In this document: positions 22,734 to 32,178 of the stretch, piece after piece
Layout of the letters: each line of letters opens with the position of its first letter
Numbering within the stretch: position 1 is the stretch's first letter
Assembly (NCBI GenBank): GCA_001599975.1
Contig: BCIO01000004.1
Location: forward strand, 189,828-253,827
Reading direction: 5' to 3'
DNA from: Cystobasidiopsis lactophilus
Taxonomy: Eukaryota > Basidiomycota > Agaricostilbomycetes > Agaricostilbales > Chionosphaeraceae
Length of the DNA stretch: 64,000 bases
Notes under the pieces: model-generated
Databases searched by the model: none
What the model was told of the DNA's origin: nothing
What the model saw: the letters and a program-made list of their open reading frames with translations, nothing else
Position numbers and translations under genes: made by a program

Positions 22734-24857
22734 ATGGCGCAAGAGGCCGAGGGCAGCAGTTTGTGGAACTCGATCCTAGAAGAGGCCTCGTCCACCCAAG
22801 AAGCGACCAAGAATGTCATCGTCTTGGGCGAGCCGAGCGCGGGCAAGTCGACCTTGCTGTCCTGGCTGCAAATGACCTCTGCTGCCTCCGCCTCGGCCTC
22901 TGACGCCGGCCACTCGGACCTGGGCCTGAGCTACGACTATGCGGACGTCAAAGATGCGGCCGACGAAGGTGCTTTGGATGCTCCACTGCTCATGCTCATG
23001 CGCCAGTGTTTGATGTTTGGGTGCGCTCTGCAGACTTGCTCGCCCGCGTTGGCGTCTACCAAATGGCCTCCTCCGCACCGCCTACATCACATTTACTAGA
23101 CCTGGCGCTCACGCCGTCCAGCTTGGCCGATTCGCTCGTGCTCATCCTGCTCGACTGGGAGCGGCCGTGGACTTTTGTCTCCCAGCTCGCCAACTGGTTC
23201 ACGCTCTTGCACAAGCGCATAGACAGCATCGAACGGTCGCAGGGTGGCGGGCTACATGATGGTGGAGGCAGAGGGGACTACTTGCTGCAGGTGGCGAGGG
23301 ATCGGATCCAACTGTTCGTCAAGACCTATGCGGAGCCAGTGCTCAAGGATGATGGCACACTGGCGACGCCGTCAAATGCGGCGACGAGAGACATGGCCGA
23401 ACTGGAATCCATGCCGCTCGCTCAGGGCACGCTCATCGCCAACTTGGGCTTGCCAATAGCTGTTGTTTGCACAAAGGTGTGTCGACGTCTCCCTCAAATC
23501 TTGCTGTTAGTTTCTTGTCGCTCAAACAGCCACACAGTCGGACACAATAGACGAGCTGGAGAAGGCCAGCGGCATCACAGACGACCAGATTGACTTTATG
23601 CAGCAGATCCTGCGCACCATTTGCCTCCAGTGTTCGTCTTGGCTCTTCTTTGCATTTTGTCGGGGTCATGCTTACTTAACCCGAACAGACGGCGCCGCTC
23701 TGTTCTTCACCTCGCGGCAGCAACCTCAAACAGCCCAGCGCCTAAAATCCTACGTCCTCCACCGGCTCTTTCAGCGGCCAGCAGTGTCCACACAGGAAGG
23801 TCCCGACTCGACCGCCGCCTCAAGTAGCCTCCGATCGTTCCCGTTTAGCGTGAAAGCCAACGCTGTCGACCGCGAGACGATCCTCATCCCGGCCGGGTGG
23901 GACTCGTTCGGCAAGATCCGCATCCTCAAGGAGGGCTTCGACGCTGCCGGCTTCAGCCTGGGGTGGCAGTCCCTGTTGAACCGGAAAGAGCCTACCATAC
24001 ACCCGGAAGTCACTGAAGAAGAGGACGACAAGCTCATCGACCTAGAGAGTACCTGGGCCAATCTGATCGAGGACCCAACGGACTACAAGGCGAGCGACGT
24101 TTCACCCTTAATCGGTGATACGGCATTCTGATAGTATGTCGATTTCCTTGCAGGCCCTCAACGCCAAGCCGGCGGTGACCAAAAGCCACGACGAGCAAGA
24201 GTTCCTCGCCGCCCAGTTCGCCCTACTACAAAAGGAGCAGGCCAAAGACCCACGCGCGCACTTCCAGACCTCCCGCTCGTCCGTCTCCTCCGGCATGTCG
24301 CCCTCGCCGCAGATCGCCAACTCGGACTTGGGCCTCGCCCCCGCGCCCAGCTTCGTTGGGCCGATGAGCTCCACCTCGATGGCCGTCTCTGCGCCCTTGT
24401 CGAATGGCACCGACGAGGAGCAGTATGCCAAGCGGAGGGTGCGTGTTCGCTCTTTATGCTCGCCATGCTGTCAAGTCTCACACGAAAAGGTCGCGCAGGA
24501 CTCGGCGAGCTCGCCACAGGTCCGCACGACGCCTCTTTCGCCCTTATCATCTTCTACCAGCCCGTCTATGCCTTTCTCCCAACCCATCTCTGCCTCTCAA
24601 TCCGCAAATGGCGTTCCTCCGTCTTCTTCATCGCAGCCGAATTCTGGCGCCCAGCAGAATGAAGTGCAAGTTCTCACTCCTTCCGTCCAAATTTGCTTGG
24701 TGCTGACTGGGAGAGATTCCACAGACTGGCCAACTTTTTCCAAAGCTTGTTGTCGGCGCGGAAGGACCCGAATGCGCCTCGGCTATCAAGCGCTTTGCTG
24801 GCTGGGAGTCGGTCTCAGTCGCAGGACAAGCCGCCGCCTGCGTCTTCAGCTTCATGA
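22734..24857 (+). CDS. Cytoplasmic dynein light intermediate chain (DLIC), intact copy
   Basis: Ras-like subunit linking the dynein heavy chain to cargo adaptors. The start MAQEAEGSSLWNSILEEA is followed by the P-loop VLGEPSAGKSTLLSWLQ (GxxxxGKST). Then come DLGLSYDYADV, a 38 bp intron, VFDVWVRSADLLARVGVYQM, LLDLALTPSSLADSLVLILL, DWERPWTFVSQLANWF, GLPIAVVCTK, ALFFTSRQQ, IPAGWDSFGKIRILKEGF and Ser/Pro-rich C-terminal half. The last junction is a GC-AG intron (24666-24724) giving VLANFFQSLLS, the helix-1 motif that binds Hook/BICD-type adaptors in animals. The stop follows PPPASSAS. About six introns. An inverted partial copy lies at 54.7-56.5 kb. Length and motifs are complete, so this is taken as the working gene. 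Confidence 0.92.
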
Positions 24858-25148
24858 AGCTGGTTTGTAGGCTAACACGGGACCTCAAGGAGGTTGCATG
24901 ATCACACCTTTTTTGCGCATTTCTGTGTGGTTCCGCGAATTCGCCCAATATGGCAGCTGTGCATGTACTTGAGCAAAGCCGCGGCGTTTGAACAGACTAG
25001 CTCCAAGTTGGCGACACTATCTCACACCGTCTGAACAAATCGAACATTGGGAGACGAGCTCTTGATGCGGTAAGAAGGCAACAGATGATAGTGTCAATCC
25101 AAGGGCTAGGCCAGCGAGCTCCAAGGTTGCACAAAGAAAAGAAACATT

Positions 25149-25995
25149 TTAGGCGTGAGAATGCCAATAGGAGCGCAAGTGAGCGCTGTCCTCCAAAGCC
25201 TCCTCCACTTCCAGCATACAGTGACGCTGCAATATGTCCTTATATTGATAGAAAATGACATGCATTGCCCCGCCCGATTGAGGACAGTTGGCAACCGTGC
25301 GGACTGTGCAACGCGCTAACCTCGCGCAAGCAGCCACCTTCCACTGGTCGGCAAACACGAAAATACAGCAAGACGTCTTTGGCGAACGAACACATTGCTT
25401 GAAGAGATGATTCATCATCGCAACCAGTACGAGTTTCGAGCACTCGGGTCCCCGAGCAATCGCAGGCAAGTCGACGGCTGCCAGCGGTATGTCAAAACCC
25501 CTCCAGAGAGACGCAATCGCTTAATTGCAACACTCCCTCACCGAGAAGATGGGCGGACTCGTCAGTTCGCGCCATTTGTTTTGCTGCTTCAATGGCCAAT
25601 TCGTCGGGGCCTTTGGGAAGGCTGGAGGGGGAGCGACTGGCCAGCGCAGGCTCTCGCCAGAGGTCCACGATGGCAAATCTAGCGACCCCAAGACATTCAT
25701 AATGCTGGTCGTTGGCGGCGACCATCAAATAAGGGGAAATGTCGTCGGCCCGGTCCGTCTGAATGTGCAGCTTGGCCCATTGCTCGGCCTTCTTTTGTAC
25801 TTCATGAGGGTCCGGGTTGATTCCCTTCTTAAGATCATCGGAGCAGATAGAGCGAAATCCTGGCACGAATTCGAGCGTTTCCGCCGCCACCAGCTTGACG
25901 GCCTGGCGGAAAAGGCGAGCATCAATGGGAGAGCCACGGGGAAACACTAGGACCTCAGAGCCGTGTACACTGGACGTAAGGATCAAGAGCTGCAT
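25149..25995 (-). pseudogene. GNAT-fold paralogue B, apparently frameshifted
   Basis: Opens MQLLILTSSVHGSEVLVFPR, with the family signature FPRGSPIDARLFRQAVKLVA. It runs through LMVAANDQHYECLGVARFAI (the beta4-like strands) to LLGEGVLQLSDCVSLEG near 25497. The expected continuation, FDIPLAAVDLPAIARGPECS then KLVLVAMMNHLFKQC and SCCIFVFADQW, is in another frame with no GT-AG pair between them. The two halves align to paralogue C without a gap, so a one-base frameshift, a sequencing error or a very unusual intron is needed. The acetyl-CoA loop (canonical Q/R-x-x-G-x-G) is ARGPEC here. The second frame ends at 25149. Called a pseudogene with caution. Confidence 0.5.
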
Positions 25996-26617
25996 GATGG
26001 CGGTAGAGGGGCAACGGCCGCAGGGGTGTTAGGAGCTGGGCCTCAATGCGGCGGTGTCCTCGTAATTAAGCTAGCACAAAGGGACACTGTACACTTATGG
26101 TTTTGGGTCGTGGCAACATGCAGTCCTTGAAAGCCACCTGATGTTCTGTTAGCTGACTTAGAAACGAGACAGCGCGCGAGAAAGTTCAGTGGCAGGTCCA
26201 AGGAGAGCAAGGTCGAAGCAGGCAGCCAGCTGAAACTATCCTTGGTCCGCCGGTGGCCCGCGTTTGCACTTACAGTAAAGGACATAAAGTTGGGAGGGAT
26301 CTGTGGGACGCTGGCAGTTTATTCGCAATGCGGATCATTTTGGCGTCCGTTCCAACAAAACTGAGTCAACGCCAGCGGGCCGGACTGCAAACGGGACTCT
26401 CCGGCCACATGCAAGCAATCAGAGGTTAAGCAGGCATCGAATGAGAGCAATAGCACAAGTCCTGAGTAGAGCACACCGCGGTCTAGTTCCAACCTGCCTT
26501 CTTGCTGCTGCCGACCAACTTTCTCGCCCTAAACATTTTCTGGCTCCAGTTTACTCCTTTTTACCTGCTTAATGCCTTCTTCGAACGTCTGCTTGTCTAA
26601 AAGGCAGGGGACCGCTG

Positions 26618-26944
26618 TCAATCGTCTTGGGAGAGCAGTGGCAACTTTTTTCTGCACGCAGCTGGCCAGGCGAAGAGAAAGGCCTCGGAGTGCTTCCTTG
26701 GTTGGCCGAAGCTTTCCCTGCATTCCATCTTGGAAAAGAGTCTGTCCGCTGCCACAGTTCCCAACCAAAGATGCGGCGCTGCACTCCCTTCATCAGAAAT
26801 GGTCGCCACTGCAGTTTGCAAACCCTGCTCCTCGCCACTTGCACCTACTACTGCCCGATCTCTGCTCATCCGAAACCTATCTGCAAAGTTTATCGGTCCA
26901 GGCGGCCTGCCCTGCGTGGCGAGGCTCGAGTGATTAGCATACAA
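26618..26944 (-). pseudogene. Possible GNAT-fold fragment
   Basis: A 108-codon minus-strand frame contains PHLWLGTVAADRLFSKMECR, resembling the end of a GNAT domain (beta5 plus the A..LYeK.GF helix), followed by a strand-like SEAFLFAWP. No N-terminal signature or splice-linked exon was found nearby. It sits between paralogue B and paralogue C. The call rests on a short resemblance and could be chance. Confidence 0.25.
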
Positions 26945-27063
26945 AAGCCGGCGATCACTTTCATTTGGGCCCTAAAAAATGGACCCATCCAATTTTAGTT
27001 GCCTGCCTTCTGTCCTTCTTGCTCTTGTCCACGAGCGCTCTTCGGCCACTCGATCTATCTGGA

Positions 27064-27519
27064 ATGGCGACGGCGTCACCCACAGCCGCCCTGCTCTCCG
27101 GTGCGCCAACCATCTCCAACAATGCGCTTTACACTTCGTCCCCTCGTCCCTCTAAGCACACCTCAGCACATCATACCTCCACTTCCGATACGGTCTACGT
27201 TGTGATTTCTTGCATCGCCGTGAGCTCTTGCCTCTTGCTCTGTAGGCCGGCTTTGCCTGAACGGCCCACGCAGCTGTTCTTCATGCTCCTCGGCTTGACG
27301 TTGCGCATCAAAGCTCTATGCCGGCGTCGTCGTTTGCTAAAGAAGAAAGCCAAGGCGGCTTTGCTGTTGCCGGTGCAGGCCGCTGACGACTTGGATTGGT
27401 CAGGGGCGGTGGAGGAGGAGGAGAAGGTTGGCCTGGCTGGGCCATCGCTTCCTGGACGTCCCACAACTGGAGAAGAGGATCATGGGCGAGTGTCTCATGA
27501 GAGCGTGGGTCGAGCTTGA
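27064..27519 (+). CDS. Small membrane protein, unknown
   Basis: About 151 residues in one open frame starting MATASPTAALLSGAPTISNN. A Ser/Thr-rich N-terminal 45 residues (SSPRPSKHTSAHHTSTSD) is followed by a hydrophobic stretch (TVYVVISCIAVSSCLLLC), a second weaker one (LFFMLLGLTLRI) and a very basic patch (CRRRRLLKKKAKAALL), then an acidic tail. This is the layout of a small type I or hairpin membrane protein with a cytosolic basic stop. The first residues resemble those of the small protein at 29675 (MATTSP), which also has Ser/Thr-rich, membrane and poly-Arg segments. The upstream in-frame extension has no ATG. No function is inferred. Confidence 0.45.
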   Translation: MATASPTAALLSGAPTISNNALYTSSPRPSKHTSAHHTSTSDTVYVVISCIAVSSCLLLCRPALPERPTQLFFMLLGLTLRIKALCRRRRLLKKKAKAALLLPVQAADDLDWSGAVEEEEKVGLAGPSLPGRPTTGEEDHGRVSHESVGRA

Positions 27520-27568
27520 AGCCGAGACGCAGGCTGTGGCCACAGGCAATTCGGGGTTGGATAGTGAA

Positions 27569-27650
27569 TAGCTTAGGACAGTGTGTATGAAAGAAGTCTT
27601 AAAATGCATTAGCTTAGGACAGTGTGTATGAAAGAAGTCTCAAAATGCAT
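27569..27650. repeat. Two-copy 41 bp tandem duplication
   Basis: Units 27569-27609 and 27610-27650 begin TAGCTTAGGACAGTGTGTAT and differ at one position (T at 27600, C at 27641). They lie between the small membrane protein and the stop of GNAT-fold paralogue C, so probably in overlapping 3' UTRs. Near identity implies a recent event. Confidence 0.9.
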
Positions 27651-27676
27651 AAGAAAGGGAAGGAAATGATGCCAAG

Positions 27677-28567
27677 TCAATGTCGTATGCCATGGCTATC
27701 CTCCAAGAACTGCTCCATCGCCACCATCCTTTCACGCGCCTTTGCTTCCGCTTTCTGGCGATATTCGGCGGCCTTCAGCGTCTCGTGGACTGTCGAGCAG
27801 CTGAACAGCAGCAAAAAGTCCCGCCGCTCTGATAGACCATACGAACACACTTCACCCCAGCACTTCGCGAAGTTGGAGCAAAACTTTCGGGTCCATTCGT
27901 CGTCAGCAATGAACAGGCAACACCCTGTCCAAAATGGCTTTCGCTTGTCACATGCCTCAAAGATCTGCCACATAAGTGCCGAGAGGAGCCTTGTGCCGTA
28001 GGTTTTCCGGGAAGTGGCAAGCAAGGTGACAGCTACGGAGATGAAGGTGGGACTCAGAGCACTATTTGACGACAGGAGTGTATGGAAGTCCTGACCATAC
28101 AAGGGAAGAGCCCGGTGGGTGCTCGCTATACGATCAGCCTCGTGTCGTGCGAGAGCCATGGGGGGCAGATCTCGTCGAGAGCGTTCTGGGAGGTCACGAA
28201 TGCGCCAATCTGAGGTGTACTCCCGATATTGGAGGCTAGCCACGCCAACTACAGTGCCGTTGTCTTTGTCGCCACTAACGGCGATCAGAAGCCGGCTCGT
28301 CGCTCCTCGTCGGCTTCGCTCCAGCGTCACCCGAGAATCCTGTAAAGCGAAGGCTGCCGGAGTCATGTGACTCATGTCTTTGATGTGGGCGGCTAACTTG
28401 GAGTGTGCATAGAGGAAGCCTTTGGCGTGCAATAGAGACTCCTTTGCGACCAGCTTAACCGCCTGCTCTAGGAGGACATCGGGGACCATCGAGTCCTGAT
28501 CCCAGGTCACGAAGCAGAATCCGTTGGCATAGGTGACGGCATCTTCGTCCATGGGGTTCTCAGCCAT
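27677..28567 (-). CDS. GNAT-fold paralogue C
   Basis: A single open frame of 296 residues, the only intronless copy. It starts MAENPMDEDAVTYANGFCFV, with the family signature WDQDSMVPDVLLEQAVKLVA at about 22-41. Strand-like RLLIAVSGDKDNGTVVGVAS is followed by a long helical insert and LPLYGQDFHTLL, then the GNAT core FISVAVTLLATSRKTYGTRL. The loop SRKTYGT approximates Q/R-x-x-G-x-G/A but is not canonical. FWTGCCLFIADDEWTRKFCS and WGEVCSYGLSERRDFLLLFS follow; the tail is a charged helix (QKAEAKARERMVAMEQFLED). Convergent with the small membrane protein at 27064. Coding status is supported by length and family similarity; substrate unknown. Confidence 0.7.
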   Translation of the reverse strand: MAENPMDEDAVTYANGFCFVTWDQDSMVPDVLLEQAVKLVAKESLLHAKGFLYAHSKLAAHIKDMSHMTPAAFALQDSRVTLERSRRGATSRLLIAVSGDKDNGTVVGVASLQYREYTSDWRIRDLPERSRRDLPPMALARHEADRIASTHRALPLYGQDFHTLLSSNSALSPTFISVAVTLLATSRKTYGTRLLSALMWQIFEACDKRKPFWTGCCLFIADDEWTRKFCSNFAKCWGEVCSYGLSERRDFLLLFSCSTVHETLKAAEYRQKAEAKARERMVAMEQFLEDSHGIRH

Positions 28568-29674
28568 CGCGCCTTGACGGTGGTCGGTAGAAGGGCGGTC
28601 GGAGACGGAGAGTCGACCGATGGCAGTGCCTTCGCCATCCCCCAGTCTTGGACAAAGGGAATCCTAGAGTGATGGTCCCTGTCACCTTGTCGCGACACCT
28701 CCTTGTACTTCAAATAGGCTCTGTAGACCTGGAGGAAGACAGACACCAAATCACGGGCCGGGCCACAAGGGAGAGCGACACTTTCGAAGTTCACGCGGCG
28801 GGCCTTCGGAACCATCTGAGCTTGGTGTAAAGAGTCGACCATCATCTTTCGAGCAGTGGGAGTCTAAGAAAGCAATCGGGTTGAGGGCGGTGGCGTCCCG
28901 CGAGGTCCAATGCTCGACTCCCGAAAAAGTGACCAACAGCAAGCCGGAATCGTCGCATTCGCTTCGAGCACCACTTTAGCGCAGAGAGCACGCATCCAAG
29001 CATCATTTCAGAGTAAAAGCACAAGCTCCGAACCGAATCCTCGGCGGTCCATCTCCAACCTTTGCCTCTCTTCCGCTGTCGACCGTCTTCACTCCGTCGC
29101 TTCAGGTCCAGCTTTTATCCTTTCTAGCCAGATTTGAATCGTTCTAGATCGCTGGACCGCGTCAGAGGCTGTGGCATGTCGGATTGCTCTCGGACATCTA
29201 GTCGCCTGTGTGCACTTGCGCTCTCCTCATCTGTCGCTATTCCCTCAAACGGTTTGCGACTCCTTAGATACTTCTCAGACAAGCGTGCTCCGGCTCTGGG
29301 TTTCTGCGCGCTACCTTCCCGTGCCCTCCAGCCAGCAAATTCCGAGTTGCAAAGCTCATCCCCCATTTTCTGGCCGGAACCGCGTCTCTGGGAGCGTAGT
29401 CCACCCTGCTGGTCCCCAAGCTTGAGCTTTATCTAAAGATCGCCGTCCGGTATTCTCGGCCTGTCCGGCTCACCTTCCTTCGTACAAAAAAGCCCGCCGA
29501 TCCCTTCGATTGGGCAGAACCTCGCCTCTCTTTCAATTGTCTCTGATCAATCCTCTTTTGAAGCCCATCGCCCTATCCTTGCTCCCCTACTCTTCAACAT
29601 CTCGAACACCACTCCATCTTATCCCCTTCCGAACTTCGCCAGCTCTGAACCCCAGAGACTTGAGAAGTGGCAGT
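28568..29674. other. Intergenic stretch, no gene recognised
   Basis: About 1.1 kb of divergent upstream sequence between GNAT-fold C (-) and the single-pass protein at 29675 (+). Frames up to about 110 codons on both strands have no recognisable motif. The last 200 bp before 29675 are pyrimidine-rich, as expected for a fungal 5' leader. Confidence 0.4.
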
Positions 29675-30064
29675 ATGGCGACTACTTCCCCTGCCCTTAC
29701 CACCCCCAACGCCCTCAGCACCACTGTTGTATCATACACCACCCCCATCTCCCATTTCCCCCACCCTCATCGTTCAAACCCGAATGTGATAGCTGGCGGT
29801 GCACTGGGCGGTTTCCTCGTTAGCGTTTCCCCTTCCCCCTACTTCGACCCTCTCAACCTCGAAGTCTGATGTCCTTTGGAACACTGACAGGCGCTGGTGT
29901 TGATCTTTTCTGGCGCATACTACCTCCACCACCACCGCCGTCGTCGTCGACAAGCTCGGGAGAGGGAGCTTGGGATAGCAGATGAGAAATCTCAGTCAAC
30001 GGATACGCTACCGCTTTACACCCCTTCGACTCTAATGAAGCAAGAGCCTGTTGGAACGGAGTGA
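29675..30064 (+). CDS. Small single-pass membrane protein (Mid2-like layout)
   Basis: Starts MATTSPALTTPNALSTTVVS with a Ser/Thr/Pro-rich exoplasmic part. One GT-AG intron (about 29818-29891) joins VIAGGALGGFL to ALVLIFSGAYYLHHHRRRRR. The result is a Gly-rich transmembrane helix of the IAGG..GG type, a poly-His/Arg stop-transfer block and a short tail ending KQEPVGTE. The spliced product is about 106 residues. The unspliced frame stops 16 codons later without a membrane helix, so the intron is well supported. The layout resembles fungal Mid2/Wsc-type or adhesin-type stalk proteins lacking a cysteine domain. No cleavable signal peptide is visible. Confidence 0.65.
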
Positions 30065-30326
30065 TCTGAGGGGGGTGGTCGTGTGACTGTGCGCGATAGC
30101 GGGTGGCGTTCAAGGTGCATGACGTTCACACCAGCGCTTCGTCCCCGTTTTGTCAAAGCGAGCTGTACTCTTGTAATTCCACACTGTTAGCTCGCGCTTC
30201 CTCAAGCTTACAAGCTTACTCCCGCCACAACCCACCACTGAGTCAGCCCGGCCTTCCGCGCTAAACCCGTTCGCCCATCCTTGGCCTTTAAAATTCTTTC
30301 TTGTCCTCCAACCAACAAGCCAAGCC

Positions 30327-31257
30327 ATGTCTACATTAATCATCGGTTCACCATCGACTTCAGCGTCCTACCAATCCGCCATCTCCTCGCTCGCTGCAGG
30401 CTCCAACTTCCGGGCTGAGATGGTAGATCGCATCCTCGATTCCGGTTCGTGTCTCTGCCTTCACTTAGGCAACTTATAGGCTGATAAGAGGTGAAGCAAC
30501 GGTGTTAGAGACAGATGCGTATTCAAAGGCGATCGTGACTGTGTCCGAGGCGGAATTGTCGGTGGAGTTGTTGAAGCTGCTCGAGCCGGCTTTGACTTCG
30601 ACTGGTTCATTGACTTTACTCAATGGCTTGGGTTACAAGAGCGAGGTTGAACAAGCTGGTTTCTCCCAAATCACCGTCTCAGGACAATCCGTGAGTTCCT
30701 CGCGATTCAATAGATCCGGCATTCATTACTAATGCATTAAATGGCGCGTAGTTATCAGCTCTCAAATCACCCTCCAAAGTCCCTCTCAAGCTCCGGCCTC
30801 GTTCGTCAACTAAGAAAGCTTCACTTTGGGCTTTGCAACCAGCCGAACCAGGCACCCCTACAATCGACCAATCCACCCTCTTAACGCCCCAAGACTTGAA
30901 GCGGAGGGAGACGATCCAGCGCCCGGACTGCGACGTCAAGCGGACCCGCAAAGCGTGCAAGGACTGCTCGTGCGGCTTGAGGGAGTTGCTCTTGGCTGAA
31001 GGCGATGATTTGCCCGCGACTCTGGGGGACAAGGCAGGGAAGAAGGTTGGAGCTGGGGAGGCTACTTCTAGTTGCGGGTCCTGCTATTTGGGGGACGCGT
31101 TTAGGTGTGCGTCTTGCCCTTATCTAGGTTCGTCTCGGTCCCCTTTATCTCTGTTGATGTGGGATTGCGACTGATCGAGAGTGGAACAGGTTTGCCAGCG
31201 TTCGAACCGGGCCAGAAGGTGTCCCTCACTGCTGGAGGGTTCGGGGATGACATCTGA
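30327..31257 (+). CDS. DRE2: Anamorsin/Dre2, cytosolic iron-sulfur cluster assembly protein
   Basis: Electron carrier from Tah18 to the cytosolic Fe-S scaffold. The N-terminus [20 protein letters not shown] gives the degenerate methyltransferase-like domain ([20 protein letters not shown]). A linker ([14 protein letters not shown]) leads to the two cluster motifs: C-x8-C-x2-C-x-C in [18 protein letters not shown], and the twin Cx2C in [18 protein letters not shown], followed by [12 protein letters not shown]. All eight ligand cysteines are present. Four exons; introns at about 30446, 30690 and 31125 restore continuity, the last falling inside the cluster domain just after CPYLG. The stop follows GGFGDDI. 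Length is normal for fungi. Confidence 0.95.
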
Positions 31258-32178
31258 CCCTCCACCATGCTCGTCGTCGTCGTCGAGGCTCGACCTTTTC
31301 CCCACAACATCTGTTTTTCAATTTAGATTCAACTCGTCGTCTTTTTCTGCGCGCGCTCTCGCCTTGCTCTCTTTCTTTAGGTCCATTTGTAAATAAGCCT
31401 TGTCTGTCTCCACACTGTCCTAAGAGCGTGGAAAGAAGGCGGTGTTCGTGTTGTCGTGGACTAGATCTTTTTCGTTCCCTTTTGCAAAATTGTTTTCCTT
31501 TTTGACTCCCAACTACTATGCTTTGCCCCCTCGAGTCCTAGGCCAGGACATGGTGGACCTAAGACCGACGGAAAGAAGACTGCTCCACCTCTTGAGCGTC
31601 ATGGTGGTGGTGGCGGAGAAAATGGCTTGGGTGGTGGAAGGCTTTGGAAAGGCGGCTTGGGCTCGGCGGATCTTGGAAAGTTGTCGAAAGGTGGCGAGCG
31701 CAGAGCATAGCCCAGAAAAAAGGAGGTGACTTGGTAAGGAAAGGTGAAGCGAGGAAAAGAGGTATTGTGGTGGCGTCAGGCAGAAAGTGCGGTTTGGGAC
31801 AGCGGTGGAGCTTGAAGGATTTTGAACTGGTTTTGTCGCTGCTGCTGAAAGAGGAAAGAGGGAGGTTGGCAAGTGGGAAGCTGGGCACAAGGACAAGAAG
31901 GCGAGGAGCCCGAGCGGTTGGGCCTGCGAAGAACTCTGGCCCAATGGGAAGGCCGCCAGTCATTGAAAGTCTTGTATTACGATTCTGAAGAAGAGATGAT
32001 CTTGAAACGAGTCGGGCGAGCAAGGTGAGAAGGGAGGAAAGGCCATAGTCGGAAGGGCATATTTTGGCAGTCGGCAGCTACGCACAAGAGGAATCAAAAT
32101 CTTGCTGTAATCGGAGATGACACAGCTGAACTTACGGAAAACTGAAAGTAGTGCTCGTGATTGAAAAGCGGAGAGGGA
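31258..32178. other. Convergent intergenic stretch, no gene recognised
   Basis: About 0.9 kb between the stops of DRE2 (+) and the F-box gene (-). Unusually long for a convergent gap here. Minus-strand frames of about 140-150 codons (31516-32023) are low in complexity and lack an ATG at their upstream end. I could not support a gene. Confidence 0.35.

Noticed and set aside
31516-32023. Minus-strand frames with a mitochondrial-like start
   Set aside because: The long frame lacks an ATG at its upstream end and no small mitochondrial subunit could be matched.
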